Of a stretch of DNA of 64,000 bases, positions 1 to 7,448 are shown one piece after another. The position numbers were made by a program, and so were the translations under genes. A model generated the notes under the pieces. The model did no database searches. It saw only the letters and a program-made list of their open reading frames with translations, and was not told where the DNA came from. The stretch covers positions 1,054,001 to 1,118,000 of the forward strand of contig NZ_CP113432.1 in the NCBI RefSeq assembly GCF_026686735.1, given 5' to 3'. Origin of the DNA: Pseudomonas triclosanedens (GTDB taxonomy: Bacteria; Pseudomonadota; Gammaproteobacteria; Pseudomonadales; Pseudomonadaceae). How positions within the stretch are numbered: position 1 is the first letter of the stretch; each line of letters opens with the position of its first letter.

Positions 1-108
1 ACCGCGCAGAACAACACCCGCATGATGTGCCTGAGCCTGTTCTGGCACTTCCTGGACATCGTCTGGATCTGCGTATTCACCGTCGTCTACCTGATGGGGG
101 CTCTGTAA
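1..108 (+). CDS. cyoC: Cytochrome bo3 ubiquinol oxidase subunit III, C-terminal end (partial)
   Basis: Only the last 35 codons are in the window. They encode a hydrophobic stretch ending in [10 protein letters not shown] and a TAA stop. The segment contains WHFLDIVW, typical of the last helix of heme-copper oxidase subunit III. The TAA overlaps the ATG of cyoD (TAATG), and cyoE follows, so this is the 3' part of the cyoABCDE operon for the membrane-bound terminal quinol oxidase. The identification rests on the short tail plus context; the rest of the operon lies before base 1. Confidence 0.88.
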   Translation, partial: TAQNNTRMMCLSLFWHFLDIVWICVFTVVYLMGAL

Positions 109-470
109 TGACCGCTGCTGCACATCATCACGGCTCCCACGGCGCCGGCCACGACAACCACGGCGCCGGTCACGGCAGTCTGGGCTCGTATGCCATCGGC
201 TTCGTGCTCTCGGTGATCCTGACCGCGATCCCGTTCTACATGGTCATCGACGGTGGCTTCTCGCGTCACGCCACCCTGCTGACCATGGTGATTCTTGGCC
301 TGGTTCAGGTCGTCGTGCACCTGATCTGCTTCCTGCACATGAACTTCTCCTCGGAAGGTCGCTGGAACGTGATGGCGTTCATCTTCACCGCCATCATCAT
401 CCTGCTGGTGGTCGGTCTGTCGCTGTGGATCATCTTCACCGCCGACGCCCTGATGATGCCGATGCCCTGA
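108..470 (+). CDS. cyoD: Cytochrome bo3 ubiquinol oxidase subunit IV
   Basis: A 120-residue protein whose start ATG overlaps the cyoC stop by one base. A frame open further upstream would run into cyoC, so the coupled ATG is the sensible start. The N-terminus is His/Gly-rich (about residues 3-25), followed by three transmembrane helices near residues 28-48, 55-78 and 90-112. This is the size and shape of the small CyoD subunit, which stabilises the CuB site of the quinol oxidase. The gene is followed after 11 bases by cyoE. Family assignment is firm; no catalytic residues are expected in this subunit. Confidence 0.93.
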   Translation: MTAAAHHHGSHGAGHDNHGAGHGSLGSYAIGFVLSVILTAIPFYMVIDGGFSRHATLLTMVILGLVQVVVHLICFLHMNFSSEGRWNVMAFIFTAIIILLVVGLSLWIIFTADALMMPMP

Positions 471-481
471 GGGCCGATGCC

Positions 482-1369
482 GTGAAACTCAAGCGTTATC
501 TCCTGGTGGCCAAGCCGGGCATCATCTTCGGCAACCTGATCGCGGTGGCGGGGGGATACTTCCTCGCCGCTCGCGGCAGCGTTGACCCGATGCTGCTGCT
601 AGCCACCGTGATCGGCCTGTCCCTGGTCGTTGCCAGTGGTTGTGTATTCAACAACTGCATCGACCGCGACATCGATCGCTTCATGGAGCGAACCCGCAGC
701 CGTGTCACCGTGACCGGGCAGATCTCGCTGAAGGCCGCGCTGGCCCACGGCGTGGTTCTCGGCGTGGCAGGCTTCGGCCTGCTGGCGTGGAAGACCAACG
801 TGCAGGCGACTCTGCTCGCCGCCTTCGGCTTCTTTGTCTACGTCGTGCTCTACAGCCTCTGGCTCAAGCGCAGTTCGGTCTACGGCACGCTGATCGGCAG
901 TCTCTCCGGAGCCATGCCGCCAGTGGTGGGCTACTGCGCCGCCAGCGGTCACTTCGACATGGGCGCGGCGGTGCTGCTGCTGATCTTCTGCCTCTGGCAG
1001 ATGCCGCACAGCTACGCCATCGCGATCTTCCGCCTCAACGACTACCGCGCCGCCGGGATTCCCGTGCTGCCGGTGGAGCGGGGCATCGAAGCGACCAAGA
1101 AGCAGATCCTCTACTACGTCGTGGCCTTCGGCCTGGCGACGCTGCTGCTGACAGTGACCGGCTTTGCCGGCTACGGTTACCTGGTGGTGGCGCTGGCGGT
1201 CAGCGCCTGGTGGCTGTTCATCGCGGTGAAAGGCTTCAGTGCTGAAGACGACCGCCGCTGGGCCCGCCAGTTGTTCGCCTTCTCCATCATCGCGATCAGC
1301 GTGCTGAGCCTGATGATGTCCATCGACTTCCAGGCCATCCCGGCCCAGTCGATGCTGGCGGCGCTGTAA
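482..1369 (+). CDS. cyoE: Protoheme IX farnesyltransferase (heme O synthase)
   Basis: This 295-residue, multi-helix UbiA-type prenyltransferase converts heme B to heme O for the cyo oxidase. The first Asp-rich motif is visible at about residues 57-65 (NNCIDRDID), and a second polar motif follows [16 protein letters not shown] in the middle of the protein. I place the start at GTG 482 ([13 protein letters not shown]), just after the cyoD stop. The upstream extension to 425 lies inside cyoD in another frame and has no family similarity. It is the last gene of the cyo operon and is followed directly by a strong terminator. Confidence 0.95.
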   Translation: MKLKRYLLVAKPGIIFGNLIAVAGGYFLAARGSVDPMLLLATVIGLSLVVASGCVFNNCIDRDIDRFMERTRSRVTVTGQISLKAALAHGVVLGVAGFGLLAWKTNVQATLLAAFGFFVYVVLYSLWLKRSSVYGTLIGSLSGAMPPVVGYCAASGHFDMGAAVLLLIFCLWQMPHSYAIAIFRLNDYRAAGIPVLPVERGIEATKKQILYYVVAFGLATLLLTVTGFAGYGYLVVALAVSAWWLFIAVKGFSAEDDRRWARQLFAFSIIAISVLSLMMSIDFQAIPAQSMLAAL

Positions 1370-1387
1370 GGCTGCTCGGCTGCAACG

Positions 1388-1417
1388 AAAAAGCCGCCCC
1401 TCGGGGCGGCTTTTTTG
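1388..1417 (+). terminator. Rho-independent terminator of the cyo operon
   Basis: A perfect 8-bp stem GCCGCCCC/GGGGCGGC with a two-base loop is followed by seven T residues, 18 bases after the cyoE stop. It closes the cyo operon. Confidence 0.93.
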
Positions 1418-1440
1418 TGCGGGTCTGGCGCGTCGGGAGC

Positions 1441-1472
1441 GATGGGTATCGCTGCGCTCCACGCCATCCTAC
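1441..1472. repeat. Dispersed GATGGGTATCGC palindromic element, copy 1
   Basis: The 20-mer GATGGGTATCGCTGCGCTCC followed by CCATCCT and a terminal CG recurs, inverted, at 32165-32192, 31 kb away. With the preceding GGGAGC it can fold on GGAGCG/CGCTCC. It sits between the cyoE terminator and the end of the BRO-N gene. I read it as a REP-like intergenic repeat. Confidence 0.6.
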
Positions 1473-1939
1473 GTCGTGCCTAGCGGCCCGGCAGTCAGCT
1501 CGGGCCAATGCTGGTAAGGCACCCAGGTCACGCCCTGCCATTTCAACACCGACAACGTCTGCGTCGCCGCCCGCAGCATTTCCCGGCGCGGCTCGCCAAG
1601 GCCGCTGCGGTGCTGATCGCGCAACGTCGGGATCACATGTAGCGTCAACCATTGCCGGATGCTGCGATTTTCCGGGTGGAAGTAGTGAATCAGCGCCGCG
1701 TAAACCGCCGACTCACTGATGAGCAGCTCATCGACGTAATCGCCGCAACCATCGCGCACCCAGGCGCAGCGGAACTGGTCGTCGTCCAGGTTGCGTTCGA
1801 TGCGCTCGGCCAGGTAGGGCGAGCCGATCAGCCGGCCCAGGTCGTGGGCGCAGAACCAGCATTGGTCCTCTAGCAGCACGGCGCGCAGCAGGCGTTTGTG
1901 GCGGATGAATTCGGTGGGGATAAGGAACTCTTCAGGCAT
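1469..1939 (-). CDS. BRO-N domain (Bro/antirepressor-like) protein
   Basis: A 156-residue protein starting MPEEFLIPTEF. The N-terminal ~100 residues have the BRO-N look: a short beta region, FCAHDLGRLIG near residue 30, LISESAVYAALIHYFHPENR near residues 75-95, then RQWLTLHVIPTLR. This domain occurs in phage antirepressors and baculovirus Bro proteins and often binds DNA. I chose ATG 1939 because a GGAGG lies about seven bases upstream and the start overlaps the stop of a small upstream ORF (ATGCCTGA). The open frame extends to 1999 but has no better start. There is no C-terminal KilA-C or ANT domain and no adjacent integrase, so the gene is probably a remnant or a stand-alone regulator. Its function is unknown. 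Confidence 0.7.
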   Translation of the reverse strand: MPEEFLIPTEFIRHKRLLRAVLLEDQCWFCAHDLGRLIGSPYLAERIERNLDDDQFRCAWVRDGCGDYVDELLISESAVYAALIHYFHPENRSIRQWLTLHVIPTLRDQHRSGLGEPRREMLRAATQTLSVLKWQGVTWVPYQHWPELTAGPLGTT

Positions 1940-2018
1940 GACGCACCTCCGCGCAGGAGGGGGAAGAGGGCGGGTGCAGCGAAGTGCCTTCGGGATCAAG
2001 GTCTTGGTCGATAGACAT
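1932..2018 (-). CDS. Small 28-residue ORF, translationally coupled leader of the BRO-N gene
   Basis: This frame encodes MSIDQDLDPE... to the end EVRHA. The start ATG is preceded by AAAGGTAA at good spacing, and its TGA stop overlaps the ATG of the BRO-N gene (ATGCCTGA), an arrangement typical of translational coupling. The frame stays open upstream to 2189, with VFGGFLSSR and PKKRPKVIN just before the ATG. That layout resembles phage P4-like Ash family leaders, where a non-translated-looking N-terminal stretch ends in GGGF..., followed by a start and an EVRHA-type end. The Ash comparison is from memory. The product may matter only as a leader peptide. Confidence 0.5.
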   Translation of the reverse strand: MSIDQDLDPEGTSLHPPSSPSCAEVRHA

Positions 2019-2235
2019 GTTTATTACCTTTGGTCGCTTCTTAGGGCTTAGTTGGAGTCGGGAGCTAAGAAACCCACCAAAGACGGGCCGGACGTATTCC
2101 CCTTGCGGGTCTTGTATTAGCCCACTCCCGACAGCGCGAGTGATCTTTCTTGCGGGCGTGACAGGGCCGCGAACGCAAAAAAGCCGCAAATGCTTTCGGG
2201 TGCGGTGGACCGCTTTGGTTAAGGCGTTTCTTAGG
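2019..2235 (-). promoter_or_regulatory. Leader region upstream of the small ORF/BRO-N gene (Ash-like)
   Basis: The stretch is open in the frame of the small ORF as far as 2189 but has no good ribosome site at that distal ATG. It contains AT-richer patches unlike the surrounding GC-rich DNA, for example GCAAAAAAGCCGC on the plus strand. I interpret it as a transcribed regulatory leader rather than coding sequence. No promoter could be assigned with confidence. Confidence 0.35.
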
Positions 2236-2259
2236 CGCCAGTTGCGAGGGTAGGGCGTT

Positions 2260-2638
2260 GATGTGGACGGGTCAACCTGGGCGGCGGATAACGCTGCGCG
2301 TTATTCGCCCTACGTTGGGGGTGAGCCTGACGTAGGGCGAATAACTGCGAAGCAGTTATCCGCCGATGCGTCCATCGGCAGCGAAGGTAGGGCGTTGGTG
2401 TGGCGGGCTAATCTGAACGGCGGATAACGCTGCGCGTTATTCGCCCTACGTTGGGGGGTGAGCCTGGCGTAGGGCGAATAACTGCGAAGCAGTTATCCGC
2501 CGAAGCGCCCACCGGCAGCGAAGGTAGGGCGTTGGTATGGCGGGCTAATCTGAACGGCGGATAACGCTGCGCGTTATTCGCCCTACGTTGGGGGTGAGCC
2601 TGGCGTAGGGCGAATAACTGCGAAGCAGTTATTCGCCG
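2260..2638. repeat. Three tandem ~137-bp repeats with internal inverted arms
   Basis: Units begin at about 2283, 2419 and 2556 (periods 136 and 137). Each starts GGCGGATAACGCTGCGCG and continues TTATTCGCCCTACG. A short centre (TTGGGGGTGAGCCTG) leads to an inverted counterpart, CGTAGGGCGAATAACTGCG followed by AAGCAGTTATCCGCC. The two arms pair with each other, and each arm is itself a small palindrome (TAACGCTGCGCGTTA; TAACTGCGAAGCAGTTA). Copies differ at only a few positions, such as one extra G in copy 2. The third copy ends six bases before the ndh stop codon, so it lies in the ndh 3' region. No coding potential is seen. Confidence 0.9.
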
Positions 2639-2643
2639 ACTCC

Positions 2644-3942
2644 TCAATGCAGCTTCAAGCGTGGCTCGGTACTGCGCCCGATGCGGTCCGCGATCATCAG
2701 CAGCGCGGTGCGGAACGGCCCGTACAGCGCCACCTGGTGCATGCGGTACAGCGACACATAGAACATCCGCGCCAACCAGCCTTCCAGCTTCACGCTGCCC
2801 ATCAGATTGCCCATCAGGTTGCCTACGGCGCTGAAACGCGACAGCGAGATCAGCGAACCGTAGTCGGTGTAGTGATACTCCGGCAGTGGCTTGCCATCCA
2901 GGCGCGCGGCAAGCGACCTGGCCAGCAGCGATGCCTGCTGGTGTGCGGCCTGGGCGCGTGGCGGAACGGTGCGCTCGCTGCCATCGCCGAGCGGGCAGGC
3001 GGCGCAGTCACCAAAGGCGAAGATGTCGTCGTCGCGGGTCGTCTGCAGCGTCGGGCGCACCACGAGCTGGTTGATGCGGTTGCTTTCCAGCCCGTCGATT
3101 TCCTTCAACAGGCTCGGTGCGCGGATGCCGGCGGCCCAGACCTTCAGGCTTGCCGGGATCACTTCGCCGGTTGCGGTGCGCAGGCCGTCCGCGGTGACTT
3201 CCTTGACGGCCGCGCCGGTGAGTACACGCACGCCGAGTTTTTCCAGCGTCTGGTGCACCGGGCGGCTGATGCGCTCGGGCAGCGCCGGCAGCACGCGCGG
3301 GCCGGCCTCGATCAGGGTGATGCGCATGTTCTGCGGCTGGATACCGGTAAGGCCGTAGGCCGACAGCTCTTGCGCTGCATGGTGCAGCTCGGCGGACAGC
3401 TCGACCCCGGTGGCGCCGGCGCCGACGATGGCGACGCTGATCTGGTCGTCCTTGTCCTGCCCGGCGTGGGCGCGCAGGTAGTGGGTCAGCAGCAGCTTGT
3501 GGAAGCGCTCGGCCTGTTCGCGGGTATCGAGGAAGATGCAGTGGTCCGCGGCGCCCACGGTGCCGAAGTCATTGGTGGTGCTGCCGATGGCCAGGACCAG
3601 TGTGTCGTAGTCCAGGCTGCGCGCCGGCACCAGTTCCTCGCCCTGTTCGTCGAGCGTGGCGGCCAGCTGGATGCGGCGGTTGGCGCGGTCGAGGCCGTCG
3701 AGGCGACCGAGCTGGAACTCGAAGTGGTTCCATTTCGCCTGGGCGACGTAGTTCAGCTCATCTTCCGAGGAATTGAGCGAGCCGGCGGCGACTTCGTGCA
3801 GCAGGGGTTTCCAGATGTGGGTGAGGTTGGCGTCAACGAGCGTAATGCGCGCCTTGCCCTTTTTACCCAGGGTGCGGCCGAGACGGGTCGCGAGCTCCAG
3901 CCCGCCGGCGCCGCCGCCGACGATCACGATACGATGGGACAT
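2644..3942 (-). CDS. ndh: Type II NADH:quinone oxidoreductase
   Basis: A 432-residue FAD enzyme that oxidises NADH and reduces quinone without pumping protons, peripheral on the inner membrane. The FAD-binding GGGAGG is at residues 9-14, and a second nucleotide-binding GAGATGVELSAEL sits near residue 173 for NADH. The FAFGDCAAC motif near residue 315 marks the FAD C-terminal part. An amphipathic C-terminal region (around residues 370-420) fits membrane association. Length is normal. The start MSHRIVIVGG gives a complete Rossmann beta strand. Downstream lie the tandem repeats; upstream is a small DUF3094 gene on the same strand. Confidence 0.95.
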   Translation of the reverse strand: MSHRIVIVGGGAGGLELATRLGRTLGKKGKARITLVDANLTHIWKPLLHEVAAGSLNSSEDELNYVAQAKWNHFEFQLGRLDGLDRANRRIQLAATLDEQGEELVPARSLDYDTLVLAIGSTTNDFGTVGAADHCIFLDTREQAERFHKLLLTHYLRAHAGQDKDDQISVAIVGAGATGVELSAELHHAAQELSAYGLTGIQPQNMRITLIEAGPRVLPALPERISRPVHQTLEKLGVRVLTGAAVKEVTADGLRTATGEVIPASLKVWAAGIRAPSLLKEIDGLESNRINQLVVRPTLQTTRDDDIFAFGDCAACPLGDGSERTVPPRAQAAHQQASLLARSLAARLDGKPLPEYHYTDYGSLISLSRFSAVGNLMGNLMGSVKLEGWLARMFYVSLYRMHQVALYGPFRTALLMIADRIGRSTEPRLKLH

Positions 3943-3995
3943 GTTGCATTCTCATAGCTTAAGGAATCCTGTATCGGCCCGTGGCGGCACGGCGC

Positions 3996-4166
3996 TCACG
4001 CAAGGTAGGCCAGGAGGCGGCTCAGCAAGCCCAGGGCAACTACCACCAATAGCAATCCCCCCATCATCAGCCAGGGCTTGAACGGCTTGCGTTCGACCTG
4101 ATGGATCGGGGAGCTGAGGTATTGCTCGACTTTCTGCTGGTCTTCGGGGCTCAGGCGACTGGGCAT
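3996..4166 (-). CDS. DUF3094-type small membrane protein
   Basis: A 56-residue protein beginning MPSRLSPEDQQKVEQYL, with a charged N-terminal half and one hydrophobic helix at about residues 32-54 (WLMMGGLLLVVVALGLLSRLL). A GGAGG-type site (complement of GGCCTCCG) lies just upstream of the ATG. This matches the short DUF3094 proteins conserved in Pseudomonas, which I recall next to ndh. Function is unknown; it may be a single-pass inner-membrane protein. It is transcribed in the same direction as ndh, with 53 bases between them. Confidence 0.8.
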   Translation of the reverse strand: MPSRLSPEDQQKVEQYLSSPIHQVERKPFKPWLMMGGLLLVVVALGLLSRLLAYLA

Positions 4167-4249
4167 GGGCGGCCTCCGTTTGTAATGCCGAGCATTCTAG
4201 TCGGGCTTGGTTACCCTCTCAATGCGCAGCGGCACGAATGACCGTTGCG

Positions 4250-4879
4250 TCATAGTCCGACCCCCATGTCGAGCAGCACGGTGCGGCCAAGATTGCCACG
4301 CAGGAAGTCGGGGGCGTCGCTATGGGCGAACAGGACTCGGGCGTAGGTCGGGCCCACCACCGAGAGCGAGCGCCAACCCTGGCGCAGGAACTCCGTTGGC
4401 GGCGGAAAGGGGGTATTGAAGTCCGGCGTTTCGCGCTTGAGGCTGACGAAGGCGAGCAGGTCCAGTTCGCGCGGGTCGATGCCGCGCTCGCTGTAGTTGT
4501 GTGCCTTCTTCCGCAGCGTCGGCGCAAGACGCGCCTGCAGCTCTGCACAGGGGATGCGGCGTGGGCGCTGCTCGCGGCGGATCAACTGGTTGATGCTCTG
4601 GGCCGTGCGTCGGCGCAGCAGTTCATCCTTCCACTCCTCGTTGAGTCGGCGGCCCTGGTCGAGGACGAAGAACACCTCGAAGCTGGCCTCGCGAAACAGT
4701 ACGTCCGGCGGCTGCTGCCTCGGCGCGATGAAGTCCTCCTGCCGATACGGAACCTTCAGCGCCTGCAACAGGCGCCGGCACGCCCAGCACTCCCGTTCCC
4801 ACTTGCGGGCGTTGGAGAGGAAGTCGTTGGCTTGTTCCGCCTGGCGTGTCAGCAGGCGCAGATAGTCTGATTCGTTCAT
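4250..4879 (-). CDS. DUF1780 family protein (putative nuclease-fold)
   Basis: A 209-residue soluble protein beginning MNESDYLRLLTRQ. It has a Cys-rich patch (ERECWACRRLL, about residues 28-38) and acidic/basic motifs (DVLFREASFEVFFVLDQG, about residues 59-76) reminiscent of restriction-endonuclease-like folds. It looks like the DUF1780 family, restricted to Pseudomonas and relatives and described as a putative endonuclease from structure. That name is from memory and the biochemical role is not established. There is no signal peptide or membrane segment. It stands alone between the DUF3094 gene and a divergent secreted protein. Confidence 0.68.
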   Translation of the reverse strand: MNESDYLRLLTRQAEQANDFLSNARKWERECWACRRLLQALKVPYRQEDFIAPRQQPPDVLFREASFEVFFVLDQGRRLNEEWKDELLRRRTAQSINQLIRREQRPRRIPCAELQARLAPTLRKKAHNYSERGIDPRELDLLAFVSLKRETPDFNTPFPPPTEFLRQGWRSLSVVGPTYARVLFAHSDAPDFLRGNLGRTVLLDMGVGL

Positions 4880-5054
4880 GCCTTCAGCATAGTTGCTGCG
4901 CCCCGGTAGCGGCTGCCGAATCGTCAGGCGGTGACGGGATGGATGCCCGGTGTAGACTGTCGCGTGCCACGAAACCGGGATATCGCCAGCGGTGATCGTT
5001 CCCGGTCGTGTTGTTGCGTGAAGGTCTTCTGTTTCATTCCGTCGGAGGTTGAGC

Positions 5055-5522
5055 GTGAAACGATTGCTGAGCGGTCTGCTGTTTCTGGTGCTGAGCGTGG
5101 GCGCACTGGCGCAGGAGGCCGGGCCCGCGACTGGCTGGACTCTGCTGGATCAGTTCGACAAGCCCTATACCGCGGATGCCGACCTGCGGGTGATGCTGAT
5201 CGCTCGCGACATGGCTGGCTCGAAACTGGTCAAGGCCGCGCTGGATGGCCGCCCCGCTGGGTACCTGGAGGCACGGCACGCCGTGTTCGTGGCGGACATC
5301 AGCCGGATGCCGGGCGCCATCTCGTCGATGTTCGCGGTGCCGGCCATGCGCGACTACAGCTATCGCGTGCTGCTCGACCGTGAGGCGCGGGTGGCCAATC
5401 GTTTCGATGCCCAGGCCGCCGCCGTGACCTGGCTGCAACTGGAGCAGGGCAAGGTGGTCGCCACCCGCCGCTTCGACTCCGCCGACGCTTTGCGTCAGGC
5501 GCTGGAGCGAGACGCGCAGTGA
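5055..5522 (+). CDS. Secreted thioredoxin-fold-like protein of unknown function
   Basis: A 155-residue protein with an N-terminal signal peptide (VKRLLSGLLFLVLSVGALA, cleavage likely after residue 20). The mature part, with WTLLDQFDKPYTADADLRVML and a C-terminal domain, is reminiscent of periplasmic thioredoxin-fold proteins, but there is no CxxC. I chose GTG 5055 because GGAGG lies six bases upstream; the frame also opens at TTG 5049, which is too close to that site. The stop overlaps the start of the next gene (GTGA), so the two are probably co-translated. Some Pseudomonas annotations call this protein an FAD/FMN dehydrogenase; I see no flavin motif. It may assist the membrane protein encoded downstream. 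Confidence 0.62.
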   Translation: MKRLLSGLLFLVLSVGALAQEAGPATGWTLLDQFDKPYTADADLRVMLIARDMAGSKLVKAALDGRPAGYLEARHAVFVADISRMPGAISSMFAVPAMRDYSYRVLLDREARVANRFDAQAAAVTWLQLEQGKVVATRRFDSADALRQALERDAQ

Positions 5523-6208
5523 TCACCGCGCAACTGCTTTCCGCAGAGACTCTGGAGCTCGGCTGGGCGATCTATCTGCCGCTGGTGGCATTGGCTGCCT
5601 GGCGTGCGCCCTGGCTGGAGCTGATCAGCGATTTCCGTCGGCAGCATCTGGTATTCGGCACCATGCTGGCGTTGTTCCTGCTGTGGCTCGTGCGTCGGGA
5701 TTTCGCCTCGGGGGTGTCCTTCCACTTCATTGGCATGACGGCCGTAACATTGTTGCTGGACTGGCCGCTGGCGATCCTGGTGGGGGTGGTGGCGCAGATC
5801 GGTTTGTGCGCCATCGGCCGGCAGGATTGGGCGGCGCTAGGGATCAACGGTGTGCTGCTGGTGTTGATTCCGGTACTCATCACGGAAGTGGCGGCAATGT
5901 TCGTCGAGCGTCGACAGCCGCGAAACCTGTTCGTCTATATCTTCTGCTCGGGGTTCTTTCCGGCGGCGTTGGCTGCGCTGTGCAGCCTGTTGCTGGGGCT
6001 GGGATTGCTATGGATGGATGGCCTGTTCCCTATGCCGCCCTGGATCGAGGACTTCATTGGCTACCTGTGGCTGATCATGTTTCCAGAGGCGTTCATCAAT
6101 GGGACCATCGTCACCGGGCTGGTGGTCTTCTATCCCGACTGGCTGGAAACGTTCAATCGCACCCGCTATCTCCAGGCGCCGTGGAAGGATGACGATGAGT
6201 CGCGGTGA
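5519..6208 (+). CDS. CbiM/ECF-type membrane permease-like protein
   Basis: A 229-residue integral membrane protein with about six to seven helices. It starts at GTG 5519, overlapping the previous stop by three bases. The pattern FHFIGMTAVTLLLDWPLAILVG (about residues 69-90) resembles the energy-coupling-factor permease family related to CbiM, which carries Co/Ni or other small substrates. No ATPase (CbiO) or transmembrane coupling (CbiQ) gene is nearby, so it is either an orphan component or works alone. The substrate is unknown. The neighbouring secreted protein is likely its functional partner. Confidence 0.6.
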   Translation: MITAQLLSAETLELGWAIYLPLVALAAWRAPWLELISDFRRQHLVFGTMLALFLLWLVRRDFASGVSFHFIGMTAVTLLLDWPLAILVGVVAQIGLCAIGRQDWAALGINGVLLVLIPVLITEVAAMFVERRQPRNLFVYIFCSGFFPAALAALCSLLLGLGLLWMDGLFPMPPWIEDFIGYLWLIMFPEAFINGTIVTGLVVFYPDWLETFNRTRYLQAPWKDDDESR

Positions 6209-6314
6209 TGCGCGGGCATTGAGGGCGCTCATCGTATTTCGCGTTTGATCCAGGTCAGTTCGGCCTGTCGCTCCGATCGGTGAAGCTGGCCCCCCATTTC
6301 CAAGGAGATCGTCG

Positions 6315-6530
6315 ATGAGCATTCACAGCTGGGCCGAAGAGCGCCTGCAGGAGTTGCTGGTCGAGGCCGAGGCGGCGGGCCAGGACCCGCAACTGACGGT
6401 GCGCGCGCTGCTCAGCGCGGTGGTGCGGGCCAATGCCCAGGTGCGCACGCAGGAGGACCTGGGCCATGAGCTGCACTTCCTCGCCGACAATCTTGACGAG
6501 GATCGCGACTACGCCTTCATGCGCCCCTGA
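6315..6530 (+). CDS. Small conserved acidic protein, function unknown
   Basis: A 71-residue helical, acidic protein (MSIHSWAEERLQELLVEAEA) with no motif I recognise. AAGGAG lies eight bases before the ATG, and a terminator follows directly, so this is a genuine monocistronic gene. It has no signal peptide or membrane segment. I recall a small hypothetical gene at this place next to yacG/coaE in P. aeruginosa. Confidence 0.75.
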   Translation: MSIHSWAEERLQELLVEAEAAGQDPQLTVRALLSAVVRANAQVRTQEDLGHELHFLADNLDEDRDYAFMRP

Positions 6531-6533
6531 ATG

Positions 6534-6559
6534 AAAAGGCCCGCATCTGCGGGCCTTTT
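6534..6559. terminator. Bidirectional terminator between the small acidic gene and yacG
   Basis: AAAAGGCCCGCATCTGCGGGCCTTTT has a 7-bp GC stem flanked by A and T runs. It can terminate both the rightward small gene and the leftward yacG-coaE transcript. Confidence 0.88.
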
Positions 6560-6570
6560 GGTGTGCGGGC

Positions 6571-6777
6571 TCAGTGTCCGCGAGGCGGGTTGTCGAGGTC
6601 GCCGGAGAACAGCTCGTCCTCGAGGCTGTCGCCTGGAATGGCGTGTTCTTCTGCGGCCCAGGCGCCAAGGTCGATAAGCTTGCAACGGTGCGAGCAGAAG
6701 GGACGGAACTCGCTCTTCGCGCTCCACTCCACGGGCGCGCCGCAGGTGGGGCACTCCACAGTCAGGGGTTGGCTCAT
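6571..6777 (-). CDS. yacG: DNA gyrase inhibitor YacG, zinc-binding
   Basis: A 68-residue protein with four zinc cysteines, C9-x2-C12 and C28-x3-C32, in ECPTCG and FCSHRCK, followed by [16 protein letters not shown]. This is the YacG family, which binds zinc and inhibits gyrase in E. coli. Its start overlaps the stop of coaE by four bases, so they form an operon. The acidic C-terminal tail is typical. Confidence 0.93.
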   Translation of the reverse strand: MSQPLTVECPTCGAPVEWSAKSEFRPFCSHRCKLIDLGAWAAEEHAIPGDSLEDELFSGDLDNPPRGH

Positions 6778-7382
6778 GGTTGTCCTCCACGCAGGCCTAG
6801 ATAGAACTGATGCAGACGCTCGACCTGCTGGTGCAGGTGTTCGAGGTCGCCATCGTTGAGCAGCACGTCATGCGCGTGCTTGATTCGGTCTTCGCGAGCG
6901 GCCTGTGCCTTGAGAATCGCGCGGACCTGTCCTTCGGACACCGAATCCCGGCGCATGGTGCGTTCCAGTTGCAGGTGCTCCGGGGTATCCACCACCAGGA
7001 CGCGCTGGGTCAGCCGATGCTGCCCGGACTCCACCAGTAGCGGCGACACCAGAATGGCGTAGGGCGATTCCGCCCGGGCGAGGTTGGCGACGATCTCCTC
7101 GCCGATCAGCGGGTGCAACAGCCGTTCGAGCCAGCGCCGCTCATCTTCGGACTGGAAAATGCGCTCGCGCAGTGCCCCACGGTTGAGTTGGCCGTCTGGC
7201 AGCAGCACGCCTTCGCCGAAGCGATCCACGATCTTCGCGAGGGCCGGGCGGCCGGGTTCGACCACCCAACGTGCGGCGTGGTCGGCATCCACCATGTGGA
7301 TACCCAGCGTGGAAAAGTGTTCGGCGGCGGCGCTCTTGCCGCTACCGATGCCGCCGGTGAGGCCCAGGATCCAGGGTTTCAT
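6774..7382 (-). CDS. coaE: Dephospho-CoA kinase
   Basis: A 202-residue kinase for the last step of coenzyme A synthesis (3'-phosphorylation of dephospho-CoA by ATP). The P-loop [11 protein letters not shown] is at residues 7-17. [13 protein letters not shown] (about residues 33-45) and LLVESG (about 115) fit the substrate and lid regions. Length is normal. It is placed between yacG, with which it overlaps, and pilD, 66 bases upstream, as in other pseudomonads. Confidence 0.95.
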   Translation of the reverse strand: MKPWILGLTGGIGSGKSAAAEHFSTLGIHMVDADHAARWVVEPGRPALAKIVDRFGEGVLLPDGQLNRGALRERIFQSEDERRWLERLLHPLIGEEIVANLARAESPYAILVSPLLVESGQHRLTQRVLVVDTPEHLQLERTMRRDSVSEGQVRAILKAQAAREDRIKHAHDVLLNDGDLEHLHQQVERLHQFYLGLRGGQP

Positions 7383-7448
7383 CGCTCTCCTTCTTGCCGA
7401 CTCCAGCGGCCGTCAATACGCGCCGAGGGGATTCGACGCAGGAGAAGG

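Noticed and set aside
2260..2638. CRISPR array
   Set aside because: Only three units, 137 bp period, whole units conserved with no variable spacers, and no cas genes near.
2647..3957. A 436-residue open frame on the plus strand over ndh
   Set aside because: It is antisense to a clear ndh, low-complexity in composition and without any family pattern; it is a GC-bias shadow.
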